Below are positions 8,825 through 18,330 of a stretch of DNA of 64,000 nt, one piece after another. The stretch is from positions 1 through 64,000 of the forward strand of contig CABZGO010000006.1 of NCBI GenBank assembly GCA_902525355.1. Reading direction: 5' to 3'. Positions within the stretch are counted from its first letter, which is position 1. Each line of letters opens with the position of its first letter. The position numbers and the translations under genes were made by a program. Source of the DNA: an uncultured Pelagibacteraceae bacterium. Its GTDB lineage: Bacteria > Pseudomonadota > Alphaproteobacteria > Pelagibacterales > Pelagibacteraceae. Below the pieces are notes generated by a model. It worked only from the letters and a program-made list of their open reading frames with translations, had not been told where the DNA came from and made no database searches.

Positions 8825-10327
8825 TTGCTGTTAAACACTGTTAAAGTATACCCGTCAAAAATTAACTTTCCAAAGAAAAGGCAACTTGCATGGAAAATTG
8901 CAGAAATTGCAAGTGATAATTCAAAGTTAAATAAAGACTCAATAGAAATGGTTATCAATAGAATAATTGATAATGCATCAGTTGCTATTGCATCATTAAA
9001 CAGAAAACCAGTAATATCTGCTAGGGAAATGGCTAAAGGTCATTTAAGAAAGTCAGGATCAACCCTATTTGGTGTAAATTCTAAAATGAAATTTGATGCT
9101 GAGTGGGCAGCCTGGGCAAATGGAACTGCTGTTAGAGAATTAGATTTTCACGATACTTTTTTGGCAGCTGATTATAGCCATCCAGGTGATAACATTCCTC
9201 CTATACTAGCTGTTGGTGAAAAGCTTAAAAAAAGTGGAGTAGACCTTCTAAGAGGAATTATTACAGCTTATGAAGTTCAAGTTAATTTAGTTAAAGGAAT
9301 TTGCCTACATAAACATAAAATAGATCACATCGCACATTTAGGACCAAGTGTTGCTGCTGGAATTGGTTCTATGTTAAAATTAAATACAGAAACAATATAT
9401 CAAGCTGTTCAACAAGCTCTTCATGTAACAATTTCTACTCGTCAATCTAGAAAGGGTGAAATTTCGAGCTGGAAAGCTTATGCGCCCGCACATGCAGGTA
9501 AATTAGCAATAGAAGCAGTTGATAGAGCTATGAGAGGTGAAGGTGCTCCTAGTCCCATCTATGAGGGAGAAGATAGTGTTATTGCTAGAATACTAGATGG
9601 AAAAAATGCAAAATATAATGTTCCATTGCCTAAAAAGAATGAGTCTAAAAAAGCTATTCTAGAAACTTATACAAAGGAATATTCAGCTGAGTATCAAGCC
9701 CAAGCACTGATAGATCTTGGTAAGAAATTAAATAAAAAAATTTCCGATTTAAAAAATATAAAAAAAATTGATATTTACACTAGCCATCACACACATTTTG
9801 TAATTGGAACTGGAGCAAATGATCCGCAAAAAATGGATCCAAATGCCTCAAGAGAAACATTAGATCACTCAATTATGTATATATTCGCTGTGGCTTTAGA
9901 GGATGCGGATTGGCATCATGTAAAATCTTACACAAAAGCAAGAGCAAATAAGAAAAGTACTATAAAAATATGGAAATCGATAACTACTCACGAAGATAAA
10001 AAATGGACAAAAAAATATCATCATCCTGATCCGAAGAAGAAATCGTTTGGTGCAAAAGTAATCATTACCTTAAATAATGGTAAAAAAATATCTGAGGAGC
10101 TTGAAAGAGCTGATGCACATCCATATGGAGCAAGACCTTTTGAAAGAAAAGATTATATTAAGAAATTTTTAATTCTAACAAATAATATTATCTCGAAAGA
10201 AGAAAGTGATAGATTTTTAAAAACTGTTCAAAATTTAAAAAATTTAAAAAAAGGAAATCTAAATAAATTAAATATTGAAATAAGTAAAAATTACTTAAAG
10301 ACAAATAATAAGAAAGGTATTTTTTAA
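8825..10327 (+). CDS. prpD: 2-methylcitrate dehydratase (MmgE/PrpD family)
   Basis: PrpD dehydrates 2-methylcitrate in the methylcitrate cycle, which burns propionyl-CoA to pyruvate and succinate. The 500-residue sequence has the long MmgE/PrpD helical domain ([39 protein letters not shown]) and the smaller C-terminal domain. The start is TTG, supported by AGGAGA ending 4 bases before it (8815-8820). An in-frame CTG follows directly and the first internal ATG is about 40 codons in, inside conserved sequence. The next gene, prpB, begins at the base after its stop, and prpC follows, so prpDBC is one operon. Confidence 0.93.
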   Translation: MLLNTVKVYPSKINFPKKRQLAWKIAEIASDNSKLNKDSIEMVINRIIDNASVAIASLNRKPVISAREMAKGHLRKSGSTLFGVNSKMKFDAEWAAWANGTAVRELDFHDTFLAADYSHPGDNIPPILAVGEKLKKSGVDLLRGIITAYEVQVNLVKGICLHKHKIDHIAHLGPSVAAGIGSMLKLNTETIYQAVQQALHVTISTRQSRKGEISSWKAYAPAHAGKLAIEAVDRAMRGEGAPSPIYEGEDSVIARILDGKNAKYNVPLPKKNESKKAILETYTKEYSAEYQAQALIDLGKKLNKKISDLKNIKKIDIYTSHHTHFVIGTGANDPQKMDPNASRETLDHSIMYIFAVALEDADWHHVKSYTKARANKKSTIKIWKSITTHEDKKWTKKYHHPDPKKKSFGAKVIITLNNGKKISEELERADAHPYGARPFERKDYIKKFLILTNNIISKEESDRFLKTVQNLKNLKKGNLNKLNIEISKNYLKTNNKKGIF

Positions 10328-11224
10328 ATGCATTTTGTTGAAAAGGATTTGACCCAGAAAAGAATAGATTTAGATACTAAACTTAAATCTAATAAAATTC
10401 TAAGAGTTCCGGGAGCTTATAATCCTTTAACTGCCAAGTTAATAGAAGAAATCGGTTATGATGCAGTCTACGTGTCTGGTGGTGTAATGGCTAATGATTT
10501 AGGCTTTCCAGATATTGGTTTAACAACTCTTCAAGATGTTAGTACAAGATCTTATTTAATTTCTAGAGTAACAAATCTACCAACAATTGTTGATATAGAT
10601 ACTGGATTTAAATCATGCAAAGAAACTATTGAAACATTTGAAGAATTTGGTGTTGCTGCTGTTCATTTAGAAGATCAAATAGAACAAAAAAGATGTGGTC
10701 ATTTAGATAATAAAGAACTCATTTCTAAAGAAAAGATGGTTTCTAAAATAAAAGAATGTGTAAGCGCTAAAAAAGATAAAAATTTCAAAATTATTGCTAG
10801 ATCTGATGCAAATAGTGTTGAAGGTATAAATAGTATGATTGACAGATGTAAAGCATATGTTGATGCAGGTGCTGAAGTAATATTTCCTGAAGCTTTGAAA
10901 GATGAAAAAGAGTTTGAATTAGTTAGAAAATCGCTTGATTGTTACCTTTTGGCTAACATGACAGAATTTGGAAAATCTAAATTACTTAATTATAAACAAT
11001 TACAAGATTTGGGATATAATATTGTTATTTATCCAGTTTCTACCCAAAGATTAGCAATGAAAAATGTAGAGGATGGTTTACGTGCTATTTTTGCTGATGG
11101 ACATCAAAATAACATTATTGATAAAATGCAAACGCGGAAAAGGTTATATGATTTAGTTGAATACGAAAAATATAATTCTTTAGACGAAAAGATTTATAAT
11201 TTTAATACAGATGGGCACGAATAA
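10328..11224 (+). CDS. prpB: 2-methylisocitrate lyase
   Basis: A 298-residue member of the isocitrate lyase/PEP mutase superfamily that splits 2-methylisocitrate into pyruvate and succinate. It shows VYVSGGVMAN, the metal-binding VDIDTGF and HLEDQ segments, the catalytic loop KRCGH (cysteine of the K-K/R-C-G-H signature) and IARSDA. The length fits PrpB and is far shorter than isocitrate lyase. It abuts prpD, and its TAA shares a base with the prpC ATG, so translation is probably coupled. Confidence 0.95.
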   Translation: MHFVEKDLTQKRIDLDTKLKSNKILRVPGAYNPLTAKLIEEIGYDAVYVSGGVMANDLGFPDIGLTTLQDVSTRSYLISRVTNLPTIVDIDTGFKSCKETIETFEEFGVAAVHLEDQIEQKRCGHLDNKELISKEKMVSKIKECVSAKKDKNFKIIARSDANSVEGINSMIDRCKAYVDAGAEVIFPEALKDEKEFELVRKSLDCYLLANMTEFGKSKLLNYKQLQDLGYNIVIYPVSTQRLAMKNVEDGLRAIFADGHQNNIIDKMQTRKRLYDLVEYEKYNSLDEKIYNFNTDGHE

Positions 11225-12348
11225 TGAGTGACGAAATCAAAAAAGGATTACTTGGTATAGTTGTAGACGAAACAGAAGTTTCTAAAGTAATGCCAGAGAT
11301 TAATTCTTTGACTTATAGAGGATATGCGGCACAAGATTTATGTGCAAAATGTAAATTTGAAGAAGTTGCTTATCTTATCCTAAATGGTGAACTGCCAACT
11401 AAAAAGCAATTAAAAAAATTTGAAAAAGAAGAGAGAAAAGAAAGAAAATTATCCAAAACATTATTAGATGATATAAAAAAATTTCCTAAAAAGGCTCACC
11501 CGATGGATGTTGCAAGAACTGCAGTAAGTATTATGGGACTTGAAGATAAAGAGACCAAGGATAACTCCCCTAAAGCTAATATGAGAAAAGTCATGAGAAT
11601 TTTTGCAAAGATGCCTGTTGCATTAGCCGCATTTTATAGAGCAAGAAAAGGAAAAAAAATTATTCCACCGAAAATTAAACTTTCATTTTCTGAAAACTTC
11701 TTTTATATGTGTTTTGGAAAAGTTCCAAACAAAGAAATTGTTAAAGCATTTGATGTATCTCTTATTTTATATGCTGAACATAGTTTTAACGTTTCAACTT
11801 TTACAGCAAGAACTATAACAAGCAGTTTATCTGATATACATGGAGCAATAACTGGTGCAATAGCAAGTTTAAAAGGTCCTCTTCACGGAGGTGCTAATGA
11901 AGAAGTTATGCATATGATGAATAAAATAAAAAAACCTGAAAACGCTCTTAAATGGATAAATAAAGCTTTAGACAATAAAGATGTAGTTATGGGATTTGGT
12001 CACAGAGTTTACAAAAGTGGCGACTCAAGAGTCCCAACAATGAGAGAATATTTTGGAAAAGTTGCTAAAATCAAAAAAGATAAAAAATTTGAAAAAATTT
12101 ACGACATTGTAGAAAAAGTAATGATAGATCGAAAAAATATCTATCCAAACGTGGACTACCCAACTGGGCCTACTTACCATTTAATGGGATTTGATACTGA
12201 TTTCTTCACACCAATTTTTGTGATTTCAAGAATTACTGGTTGGTCAGCTCATATTATTGAGCAACATGCTGCTAATAAACTGATTAGACCTCTTGCGAGC
12301 TACAGAGGCAGCAAACATAGAAAAGTTCTTCAATTAAATCAAAGATAA
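11224..12348 (+). CDS. prpC: 2-methylcitrate synthase
   Basis: Citrate-synthase-fold enzyme of 374 residues that joins propionyl-CoA and oxaloacetate. Catalytic residues are visible: His in PLHGGANEEVM, His in GFGHRVYK and Asp in VDYPTGPTYHLMG. The short length without an N-terminal extension and the position after prpB support methylcitrate over citrate synthase, although many such enzymes do both. Its stop codon touches the stop of the convergent nitroreductase gene with no base between them, so there is no room for a separate terminator. Confidence 0.92.
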   Translation: MSDEIKKGLLGIVVDETEVSKVMPEINSLTYRGYAAQDLCAKCKFEEVAYLILNGELPTKKQLKKFEKEERKERKLSKTLLDDIKKFPKKAHPMDVARTAVSIMGLEDKETKDNSPKANMRKVMRIFAKMPVALAAFYRARKGKKIIPPKIKLSFSENFFYMCFGKVPNKEIVKAFDVSLILYAEHSFNVSTFTARTITSSLSDIHGAITGAIASLKGPLHGGANEEVMHMMNKIKKPENALKWINKALDNKDVVMGFGHRVYKSGDSRVPTMREYFGKVAKIKKDKKFEKIYDIVEKVMIDRKNIYPNVDYPTGPTYHLMGFDTDFFTPIFVISRITGWSAHIIEQHAANKLIRPLASYRGSKHRKVLQLNQR

Positions 12349-12912
12349 TTATAAATAAGAAATTACCTTTGAAGGATCTGGTCTTCTTCTCTCGTTTGGC
12401 TCTTCAATTTTATGACCTATGTAAATGAAACCTGAAATTCTATCAATACCAGGTCTTCCTCCCAAATATTCTAACATTTTAGCATTGTAAGCATACCACT
12501 CTGTTAACCATTGAGCTGCATAACCTAAAGATTGAGCACATGATAATAAATTCATACATACAGCTCCTGAAGATAATACCATTTCCCAGTTTGGTATTTT
12601 TGGATGCTCAACAGGTGTCGATAAAACTGCCAGTACTACAGAAGCTCTTTGAAGTCTTTTTGACTCAATTTCTAAACTTTCATTACTGGCCTCAGGGTTT
12701 TCTTTCTTAAATTCTTTAAATATTACATCTTCATCAATAACTTTTAATTTATTGTCTTTTATAACCTTTATTTTCCAAGGATTTAAGGCACCATGATCTG
12801 GAACCCTTATTCCAGCATTAATTATTATTTGAAGGTCATCATCTTTAATTGGATGATTTTTCATTTTTTTTGCTAAAACTGATCTTCTTCTCGAATAAAA
12901 ATTATCACTCAT
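12349..12912 (-). CDS. Nitroreductase-family FMN oxidoreductase (YdjA-like)
   Basis: A small (187 residue) nitroreductase-fold protein. The FMN-binding N-terminal RRRS motif, the PDHGALNPWK segment and GAVCMNLLSCAQSLGYAAQWLTEW match the YdjA-type subfamily, whose physiological substrate is not settled. It probably works as an FMN-dependent NAD(P)H oxidoreductase dimer in the cytoplasm. It follows nrdB on the same strand with 37 bases between and could be read through from nrdAB, but nothing else ties it to ribonucleotide reduction. Confidence 0.85.
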   Translation of the reverse strand: MSDNFYSRRRSVLAKKMKNHPIKDDDLQIIINAGIRVPDHGALNPWKIKVIKDNKLKVIDEDVIFKEFKKENPEASNESLEIESKRLQRASVVLAVLSTPVEHPKIPNWEMVLSSGAVCMNLLSCAQSLGYAAQWLTEWYAYNAKMLEYLGGRPGIDRISGFIYIGHKIEEPNERRRPDPSKVISYL

Positions 12913-12949
12913 GCTTATTCAGCTACTTTCTTCCGCACGTGTGGTTTTT

Positions 12950-13957
12950 TTAACTAAACGCTTCTGTCCAAGATCCTCTTGTGGATGCTTTTGAATATTC
13001 AGTTGCTCTACCTTCGAAGAAGTTCATATGTTCCACTGCATTCAACATGGTATCAAGCCAAGTTAGTGGATTTTTTTGAACATCATAAATAGGTTCTAAG
13101 CCTAACTGATCTAATCTTCTATTTGCAATAAACCTTATATATTCTTTAACCTCTTTTGCTGTTAAACCTTCCATAGGTCCCATTTCAAAAGCTAAATCAA
13201 TAAAAGAATCTTCATGCTCAACAATTGTTCTGCATGCCTCATAAAGTTCTTTTTTAAGTTTTAGTGTCCATATTTCAGGGTTCTCTTTAATAAACTCCTT
13301 AAAGATTCTAATCATTGAATTGCAGTGAAGTGTTTCGTCTCTTACTGACCAAGTAACAATTTGACCCATACCCTTCATCTTGTTATGTCTTGGGAAGTTA
13401 AGTAAGATTGCGAAACTTGCAAATAATTGTAAACCTTCAGTAAATGCACTAAATACGGCAACAGTTTTTGCAATATCTTCTTTTGAATTTACATTGAAGT
13501 TTTGCATGTAATCGTATTTGTCTTTCATCTCCTTATACTTCATGAACGCTGAATATTCGGACTCTGGCATTCCAATTGTATCTAAAAGATGTGAATAAGC
13601 TGCAACATGAACAGTTTCCATTGAAGCAAATGCAGTCATCATCATTAAAACTTCAGTTGGTTTAAATACAGTTGTGTAATGTCTTAAGTAACAATTATTT
13701 ACTTCGACATCAGCTTGAGTAAAAAATCTAAAAATCTGAGTTAATAAATTTTTTTCTGGTTGTGATAAGTTTTTTTGCCAATCTCTTACATCATCTCCTA
13801 ATGGAACTTCTTCAGGCAACCAATGAATTCTTTGTTGGGTTAACCATGCATCATAGCACCATGGATATCTAAAAGGTTTGTAAACTGGGTTTTCAACTAA
13901 CAGACCCATTTTTTTTGGTTGAATTATTTCTTTATTAATTTTTTCTGCTACTGACAT
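12950..13957 (-). CDS. nrdB: Class I ribonucleotide reductase, beta (radical) subunit
   Basis: Supplies the tyrosyl radical for dNTP synthesis with NrdA. The di-metal site is visible: Asp in FTQAD, Glu and His in SMETVH, Glu in EGLQLFASF, and Glu/His in RDETLH. The radical tyrosine follows as ETVHVAAY, matching E. coli ETIHSRSY. The track start is GTG at 13966, but GAGGAG lies just upstream of it and 8 bases before the ATG at 13957, so I choose the ATG (protein MSVAEKINKE). The start region overlaps the last codons of nrdA by 10 bases, so the two subunits should be translationally coupled. Confidence 0.96.
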   Translation of the reverse strand: MSVAEKINKEIIQPKKMGLLVENPVYKPFRYPWCYDAWLTQQRIHWLPEEVPLGDDVRDWQKNLSQPEKNLLTQIFRFFTQADVEVNNCYLRHYTTVFKPTEVLMMMTAFASMETVHVAAYSHLLDTIGMPESEYSAFMKYKEMKDKYDYMQNFNVNSKEDIAKTVAVFSAFTEGLQLFASFAILLNFPRHNKMKGMGQIVTWSVRDETLHCNSMIRIFKEFIKENPEIWTLKLKKELYEACRTIVEHEDSFIDLAFEMGPMEGLTAKEVKEYIRFIANRRLDQLGLEPIYDVQKNPLTWLDTMLNAVEHMNFFEGRATEYSKASTRGSWTEAFS

Positions 13958-15885
13958 GATAAACACTCCTCATAATCTTGTTGGTTATTACTTTCGTCTT
14001 TTGATTTATAAACGTTTGCTGCAATGTCAGTTGAGTTTGCATCATTAACATTTTCAGCACGTTGTATTGATTTAGACCTACAGTAGTAAAGACTCTTCAA
14101 TCCTTTCTTCCATGCTTGAAAGTGAATTTGATGTAAATCTCTTTTGTGCACATCTGCAGGTAAAAATAAGTTAATAGATTGAGCTTGAGAAATATGAGGG
14201 GTTCTATCTGCACTTAAATCTACAAGCCATCTTTGATCTAACTCAAAAGCTGTTTTAAAAACGTCTTTTTCATCTTGAGTTAAAAAATCTAAATGTGATA
14301 CTGATCCTTGGTTAGTAGTAATACTTGACCAAACTTCATCTGTATCTTTTCCGTGTTTTTCTAATAGCTGTCTTAAGTATTTATTTCGAACATTAAAAGA
14401 ACCGGACAATGTTTTGTGTGTAAAACTATTAGCTGCGATTGGTTCAACACCTGGAGATGTTCCACCACATATTATTGAGATAGAAGCTGTAGGCGCTATT
14501 GCGGTTTTGTTAGAAAATCTCTCCATGATACCATAGTCTGCAGCATCAGGGCAAGAACCTCTTTCCTCAGCCAAGTCTTTTGATGCTTTATCCACATTTT
14601 TATGGATATGCTCAAAAATCTTTTTATTCCAAGCTTTGCTCATTACAGATTCTATTGGAATCATCTTTTTTTGATAATAAGAATGTAATCCCATCACACC
14701 CAATCCTACACTTCGTTCTCTCATTGCTGAATATGTGGCATCGCTAAATTGTTCAGGTGCATTTTCAATAAAATCAGTCATAACATTATCTAAAAATCTC
14801 ATAACATCTTGTATAAAGTTTTCATCATCTTTCCACTCATCGTACTTTTCTACATTTAATGATGATAAACAACATACGGCAGTTCTATCTCTTCCATCTT
14901 TATCAATTCCTGTTGGAAGTGTAATCTCGCTGCAAAGGTTTGAAGTTTTAACAGTAAGACCAGCAAGCTTATGATGTTGGGGAATTTGTCTATTAACAGT
15001 ATCTATGAAAACAATATATGGTTCTCCTGTCTCAATTCTTGCTGTTAATAGTCTTATCCATAAATTTCTAGCAGAAACAGTTGCTTGAACAGCTCCATCT
15101 TTTGGACTTTTTAGTCCCCATTGTTCATCTAATTCGACAGCTCTCATAAAGGCATCTGAAACTAAAACACCGTGATGTAAATTTAATGATTTTCTATTCG
15201 GATCACCTCCAGTTGGTCTTCTCATCTCAATAAACTCTTCAATTTCTGGATGATCTATTGGTATATAACAAGCAGCTGAGCCTCTTCTTAATGAACCTTG
15301 ACTAATTGCCATTGTTAAAGAGTCCATTACTTTTATAAATGGAATTATTCCTGAAGTTTTACCCACTCTTCCAATTTTCTCACCTATTGATCTAAGGTTT
15401 CCCCAATAGCTTCCGATACCACCACCACGTGCTGCAAGCCAAACATTCTCACTCCAAAGATCGAGAATACCGTTAAGACTATCGCTCGCTTCATTTAGAA
15501 AGCAAGATATCGGTAATCCTCTTGTAGTTCCACCATTTGATAAAACTGGTGTTGCTGGCATGAACCATAGATTGCTAATATAGTTATATAATCTTTGAGC
15601 ATGTAAATTATCGTCGGCATAATGACTTGCAACTCTAGCAAATAAATCCTGGAAAGATTCATTGGCTCCTAAGTATCTGTCTTTAAGAGTAGCTTTTCCA
15701 AAGTCGGTTAAATTATCATCTCTGCCTCTATCAATTTTAATTGTTATGCCTTTTGAATTTTGAAATAGCTCTGTTTCACTATTAAGAGAAAATAAATCTA
15801 ATCTTTTATCTTTAAGATCTTGATTCACACTTGGTGTATAATCAGAGACAGCTTTCCTAATAGCTTGTGATAAAATCTTGTTCAT
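13948..15885 (-). CDS. nrdA: Class I ribonucleotide reductase, alpha (catalytic) subunit
   Basis: Reduces ribonucleotides. It has the catalytic cysteines in LPISCFLN (C128) and AVCCLSSLN, the NLCSEI triad (Asn, Cys, Glu), the tyrosine pair in SLYYCRS and the redox tail CLSC at the C-terminus. At 645 residues it is over 100 shorter than E. coli NrdA (761). The first catalytic cysteine comes at residue 128 instead of about 225, so the N-terminal ATP-cone (overall activity site) is missing. AAAAAAGGAG precedes the ATG by about 5 bases. A palindrome resembling an NrdR box lies upstream. Confidence 0.96.
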   Translation of the reverse strand: MNKILSQAIRKAVSDYTPSVNQDLKDKRLDLFSLNSETELFQNSKGITIKIDRGRDDNLTDFGKATLKDRYLGANESFQDLFARVASHYADDNLHAQRLYNYISNLWFMPATPVLSNGGTTRGLPISCFLNEASDSLNGILDLWSENVWLAARGGGIGSYWGNLRSIGEKIGRVGKTSGIIPFIKVMDSLTMAISQGSLRRGSAACYIPIDHPEIEEFIEMRRPTGGDPNRKSLNLHHGVLVSDAFMRAVELDEQWGLKSPKDGAVQATVSARNLWIRLLTARIETGEPYIVFIDTVNRQIPQHHKLAGLTVKTSNLCSEITLPTGIDKDGRDRTAVCCLSSLNVEKYDEWKDDENFIQDVMRFLDNVMTDFIENAPEQFSDATYSAMRERSVGLGVMGLHSYYQKKMIPIESVMSKAWNKKIFEHIHKNVDKASKDLAEERGSCPDAADYGIMERFSNKTAIAPTASISIICGGTSPGVEPIAANSFTHKTLSGSFNVRNKYLRQLLEKHGKDTDEVWSSITTNQGSVSHLDFLTQDEKDVFKTAFELDQRWLVDLSADRTPHISQAQSINLFLPADVHKRDLHQIHFQAWKKGLKSLYYCRSKSIQRAENVNDANSTDIAANVYKSKDESNNQQDYEECLSCQ

Positions 15886-15921
15886 TTAGCTCCTTTTTTG
15901 TACTATACTCAATTAAGTAAA

Positions 15922-15936
15922 ACAACTAGATGTTGT
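15922..15936. promoter_or_regulatory. Candidate NrdR box upstream of nrdA
   Basis: The 15-base perfect inverted repeat ACAACTAGATGTTGT lies 37 bases upstream of the nrdA start codon. Its arms (ACAAC/GTTGT) and A+T-rich centre resemble the NrdR operator, acaCwAtATaTwGtgt. NrdR boxes normally come in pairs about three helical turns apart. A second copy near 15951-15966 (TATACTATATGAC) is weak at best, so the assignment is tentative. Confidence 0.4.
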
Positions 15937-16044
15937 ATGATGGTTTGGTAAATATACTATATGACCAACAAATCAATAGAACATTTATAGAACTTAAGAA
16001 AAAAATTATCAATAAAAAAATAAACAAAATATAAAAATATTAAC

Positions 16045-17499
16045 ATGAAAAATTCAGTAAAAATTGATCCTTTTGGCTTTAGAGAGTACGACGCGCGATG
16101 GTTGTACCCTGATAATATCAATTTAGAAGGTGTGACAAATTTGGGGAAAGGTTTAGGCACGCAGATCATTAGTCATACAAATAAAAGTAATCCAAGAATC
16201 ATAGTTGGTCATGATTACAGATCTTATAGTGAAGAAATAAAATCAGCTTTGAAAAAAGGACTGATATCAACAGGTTGTTATGTTGAAGATGTGGGGTTAG
16301 CACTATCGCCAATGGTTTATTTTGCACAATTCAATTTAGAAAGTGATGCTGTTGCAATGGTTACAGCTAGTCATAATGAAAATGGTTGGACAGGTGTAAA
16401 GATGGGAATAAAGAAAGGATTAACTCATGCACCGGAAGAGATGAAAGAATTAAAAGATATAACCTTAAATAATAAATTTATAGAAGGTGAAGGAAATGAA
16501 AAAGAAATTAGTGATTTTCAAAGTGTTTATAAAGATGATCTTATAAATAAAAATAAAATTGAGAAAAAAATTAAAGCTGTAGTTGCCTGTGGCAACGGAA
16601 CAGCAGGTATATTTGCACCAGACATATTAAGAGGAATAGGATGTGAAGTAATAGAGCTAGATTGTAATTTGGACTATACCTTTCCAAAGTACAATCCTAA
16701 TCCTGAAGATCTTGAAATGTTACATGCAATAAGTAAATCTGTAAAAAAAAATAATGCTGATATTGGATTTGGATTCGACGGCGATGGTGACCGTGTAGGC
16801 GTAATAGATAACGATGGTAATGAAATTTTTTCAGATAAAATTGGGTTGTTGATCGCAAGGAACTTATCTTCAAACCACAAAGGGTCTAAATTTGTTGTAG
16901 ATGTTAAATCAACTGGGTTGTATTCAACTGATGAAGTTTTGAAAAATAACTCGTGTGAAACATTATATTGGAAAACTGGACATTCCCATATCAAAAGAAA
17001 AGTAAATAATGAAAAAGCACTTGCGGGCTTTGAAAAAAGTGGTCATTTCTTTTTTAACGAACCTTTAGGTTACGGATATGATGATGGTATAAATTCAGCT
17101 ATACAAGTTTGCCATTTACTAAATAATAATATTAAAAAAATGAGTGAAATCATAAGTGAATTACCTAATACCTTTCAATCACCTACCATGGCTCCTTTTT
17201 GTGAAGATAATGAAAAATATCAAGTTGTTGAAGAAATAATTAAACAAATTGAGGATTTAAAATCAAATAATTTTCAAATTGATAATCAAGAAATTGAGGA
17301 CATACTTACAGTAAATGGTATAAGATTTTCTTTTAAAGACGGCTCTTGGGGTTTAATAAGAGCCTCATCTAATAAGCCTTCTCTGGTAGTTGTTACTGAA
17401 AGTACAACATCTGATGAAAGAAAGAAAAAAATCTTTGAATTTATTGATGATTTACTGCAAAAAACGGGTAAAATAGGTGAATACGATCAAAAGATTTAA
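16045..17499 (+). CDS. Phosphomannomutase/phosphoglucomutase (AlgC/ManB-like)
   Basis: A phosphohexomutase of 484 residues converting hexose 6-phosphates and 1-phosphates for nucleotide-sugar and surface glycan synthesis. The phosphoserine loop is TASHNENGW (S109), the Mg-binding loop is GFDGDGDRVG, and the sugar-specificity loop is FEKSGHFFF. The C-terminal domain carries the phosphate-binding RASSNKPSLVV segment. The length and motif order match the AlgC/ManB type with dual specificity and not GlmM (GlmM has a different sugar loop). It is divergent from nrdA across a 159-base spacer, the longest gene-free stretch apart from tRNA DNA. Confidence 0.9.
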   Translation: MKNSVKIDPFGFREYDARWLYPDNINLEGVTNLGKGLGTQIISHTNKSNPRIIVGHDYRSYSEEIKSALKKGLISTGCYVEDVGLALSPMVYFAQFNLESDAVAMVTASHNENGWTGVKMGIKKGLTHAPEEMKELKDITLNNKFIEGEGNEKEISDFQSVYKDDLINKNKIEKKIKAVVACGNGTAGIFAPDILRGIGCEVIELDCNLDYTFPKYNPNPEDLEMLHAISKSVKKNNADIGFGFDGDGDRVGVIDNDGNEIFSDKIGLLIARNLSSNHKGSKFVVDVKSTGLYSTDEVLKNNSCETLYWKTGHSHIKRKVNNEKALAGFEKSGHFFFNEPLGYGYDDGINSAIQVCHLLNNNIKKMSEIISELPNTFQSPTMAPFCEDNEKYQVVEEIIKQIEDLKSNNFQIDNQEIEDILTVNGIRFSFKDGSWGLIRASSNKPSLVVVTESTTSDERKKKIFEFIDDLLQKTGKIGEYDQKI

Positions 17500-18330
17500 T
17501 TAGAGATCTAAAAACCTAATTAAAAACAAAGTCCCTATTACATATAAAAATACCCCAAACATTCTCTGAGTTTTATTTTTATCTGTGGTGTGAACCATAT
17601 TAGCTCCAACTCTAGCCATAAAAGATGTAATCGGAATAAATATCAAAAAGGCAGGAATATTTACAAAACCTATGCTTAAAGGAAGATTTGCATTTAGCAA
17701 AAAGCCAGATGTCAAAAAACCAATTGAGCCAATAGATGCTATAATAAAACCTATTGCAGCAGAGCTTCCTATTGCTCTACTTATTGGATATCCAAAATAT
17801 CTTAAAATTGGTACATTCATCATAGCTCCTGTGATACCCATAGGAGCAGATATAAAACCTGAAATGAAACCAAAGGTTGCTCTTGGTAGAAACTTAAATT
17901 TTTTATTTTTTTTTAATTCTTCATTTACTAGTAATAAATATCCACCAAAAAAATATACAACTACAGCAAAAAATAAAACCAAAGATTTTGTGTTTAATAA
18001 TGCTGCCATATACGTACCTAATAAAACTCCAAATATAACAAATAGACCATAAGTTTTTAAAATATTTATATCTACAGCTCTGTGTTTTCTATGAGTCATA
18101 ACTGAAACAAAGGCTGTAAAAATTGTAATAGAAAAAGCGGTTCCTACTGAAAGATGCATTAAATAAGATTTATCAACATCTGCTGTTTCAAAAATAAAAA
18201 AAAGCACAGGTACAGATATTAAACCTCCACCTATGCCAAAATACCCTGCAAAAAATCCAACCGGAAATGCAGTGACTATCATTAATAAAATTAGAAGATA
18301 ATACTGATTAGATAAAATAGTATTAATCAA
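17500..18330 (-). CDS. TauE/SafE-family membrane permease
   Basis: A 276-residue integral membrane protein with about eight hydrophobic segments and the family glycine motif GYFGIGGGLISVPVL near the start, repeated in weaker form as PMGITGAMMNVPIL in the second half. TauE/SafE proteins are thought to export sulfite, sulfoacetate or related anions. No substrate can be assigned here. It overlaps the end of dusA by 8 bases and ends next to the convergent phosphohexomutase gene. A second family member lies at 37420-38163, and the taurine-pathway gene xsc lies at the far end of the window. Confidence 0.85.
   Translation of the reverse strand: MINTILSNQYYLLILLMIVTAFPVGFFAGYFGIGGGLISVPVLFFIFETADVDKSYLMHLSVGTAFSITIFTAFVSVMTHRKHRAVDINILKTYGLFVIFGVLLGTYMAALLNTKSLVLFFAVVVYFFGGYLLLVNEELKKNKKFKFLPRATFGFISGFISAPMGITGAMMNVPILRYFGYPISRAIGSSAAIGFIIASIGSIGFLTSGFLLNANLPLSIGFVNIPAFLIFIPITSFMARVGANMVHTTDKNKTQRMFGVFLYVIGTLFLIRFLDL

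Noticed and set aside
12933-12944. Imperfect palindrome CCGCACGTGTGG between nrdB and the nitroreductase gene
   Set aside because: A 12-base palindrome with mismatches and no T run on the coding strand. No regulator site can be named, and it may be chance.
16674-16994. 106-residue minus-strand ORF inside the phosphohexomutase gene
   Set aside because: It lies antisense to conserved motifs (the Mg loop and sugar loop), has no ribosome site and no family. A shadow ORF.
17672-18052. 126-residue plus-strand ORF inside the TauE/SafE gene
   Set aside because: Antisense shadow of membrane helices with a low-complexity Lys/Pro/Thr composition and no neighbour support.
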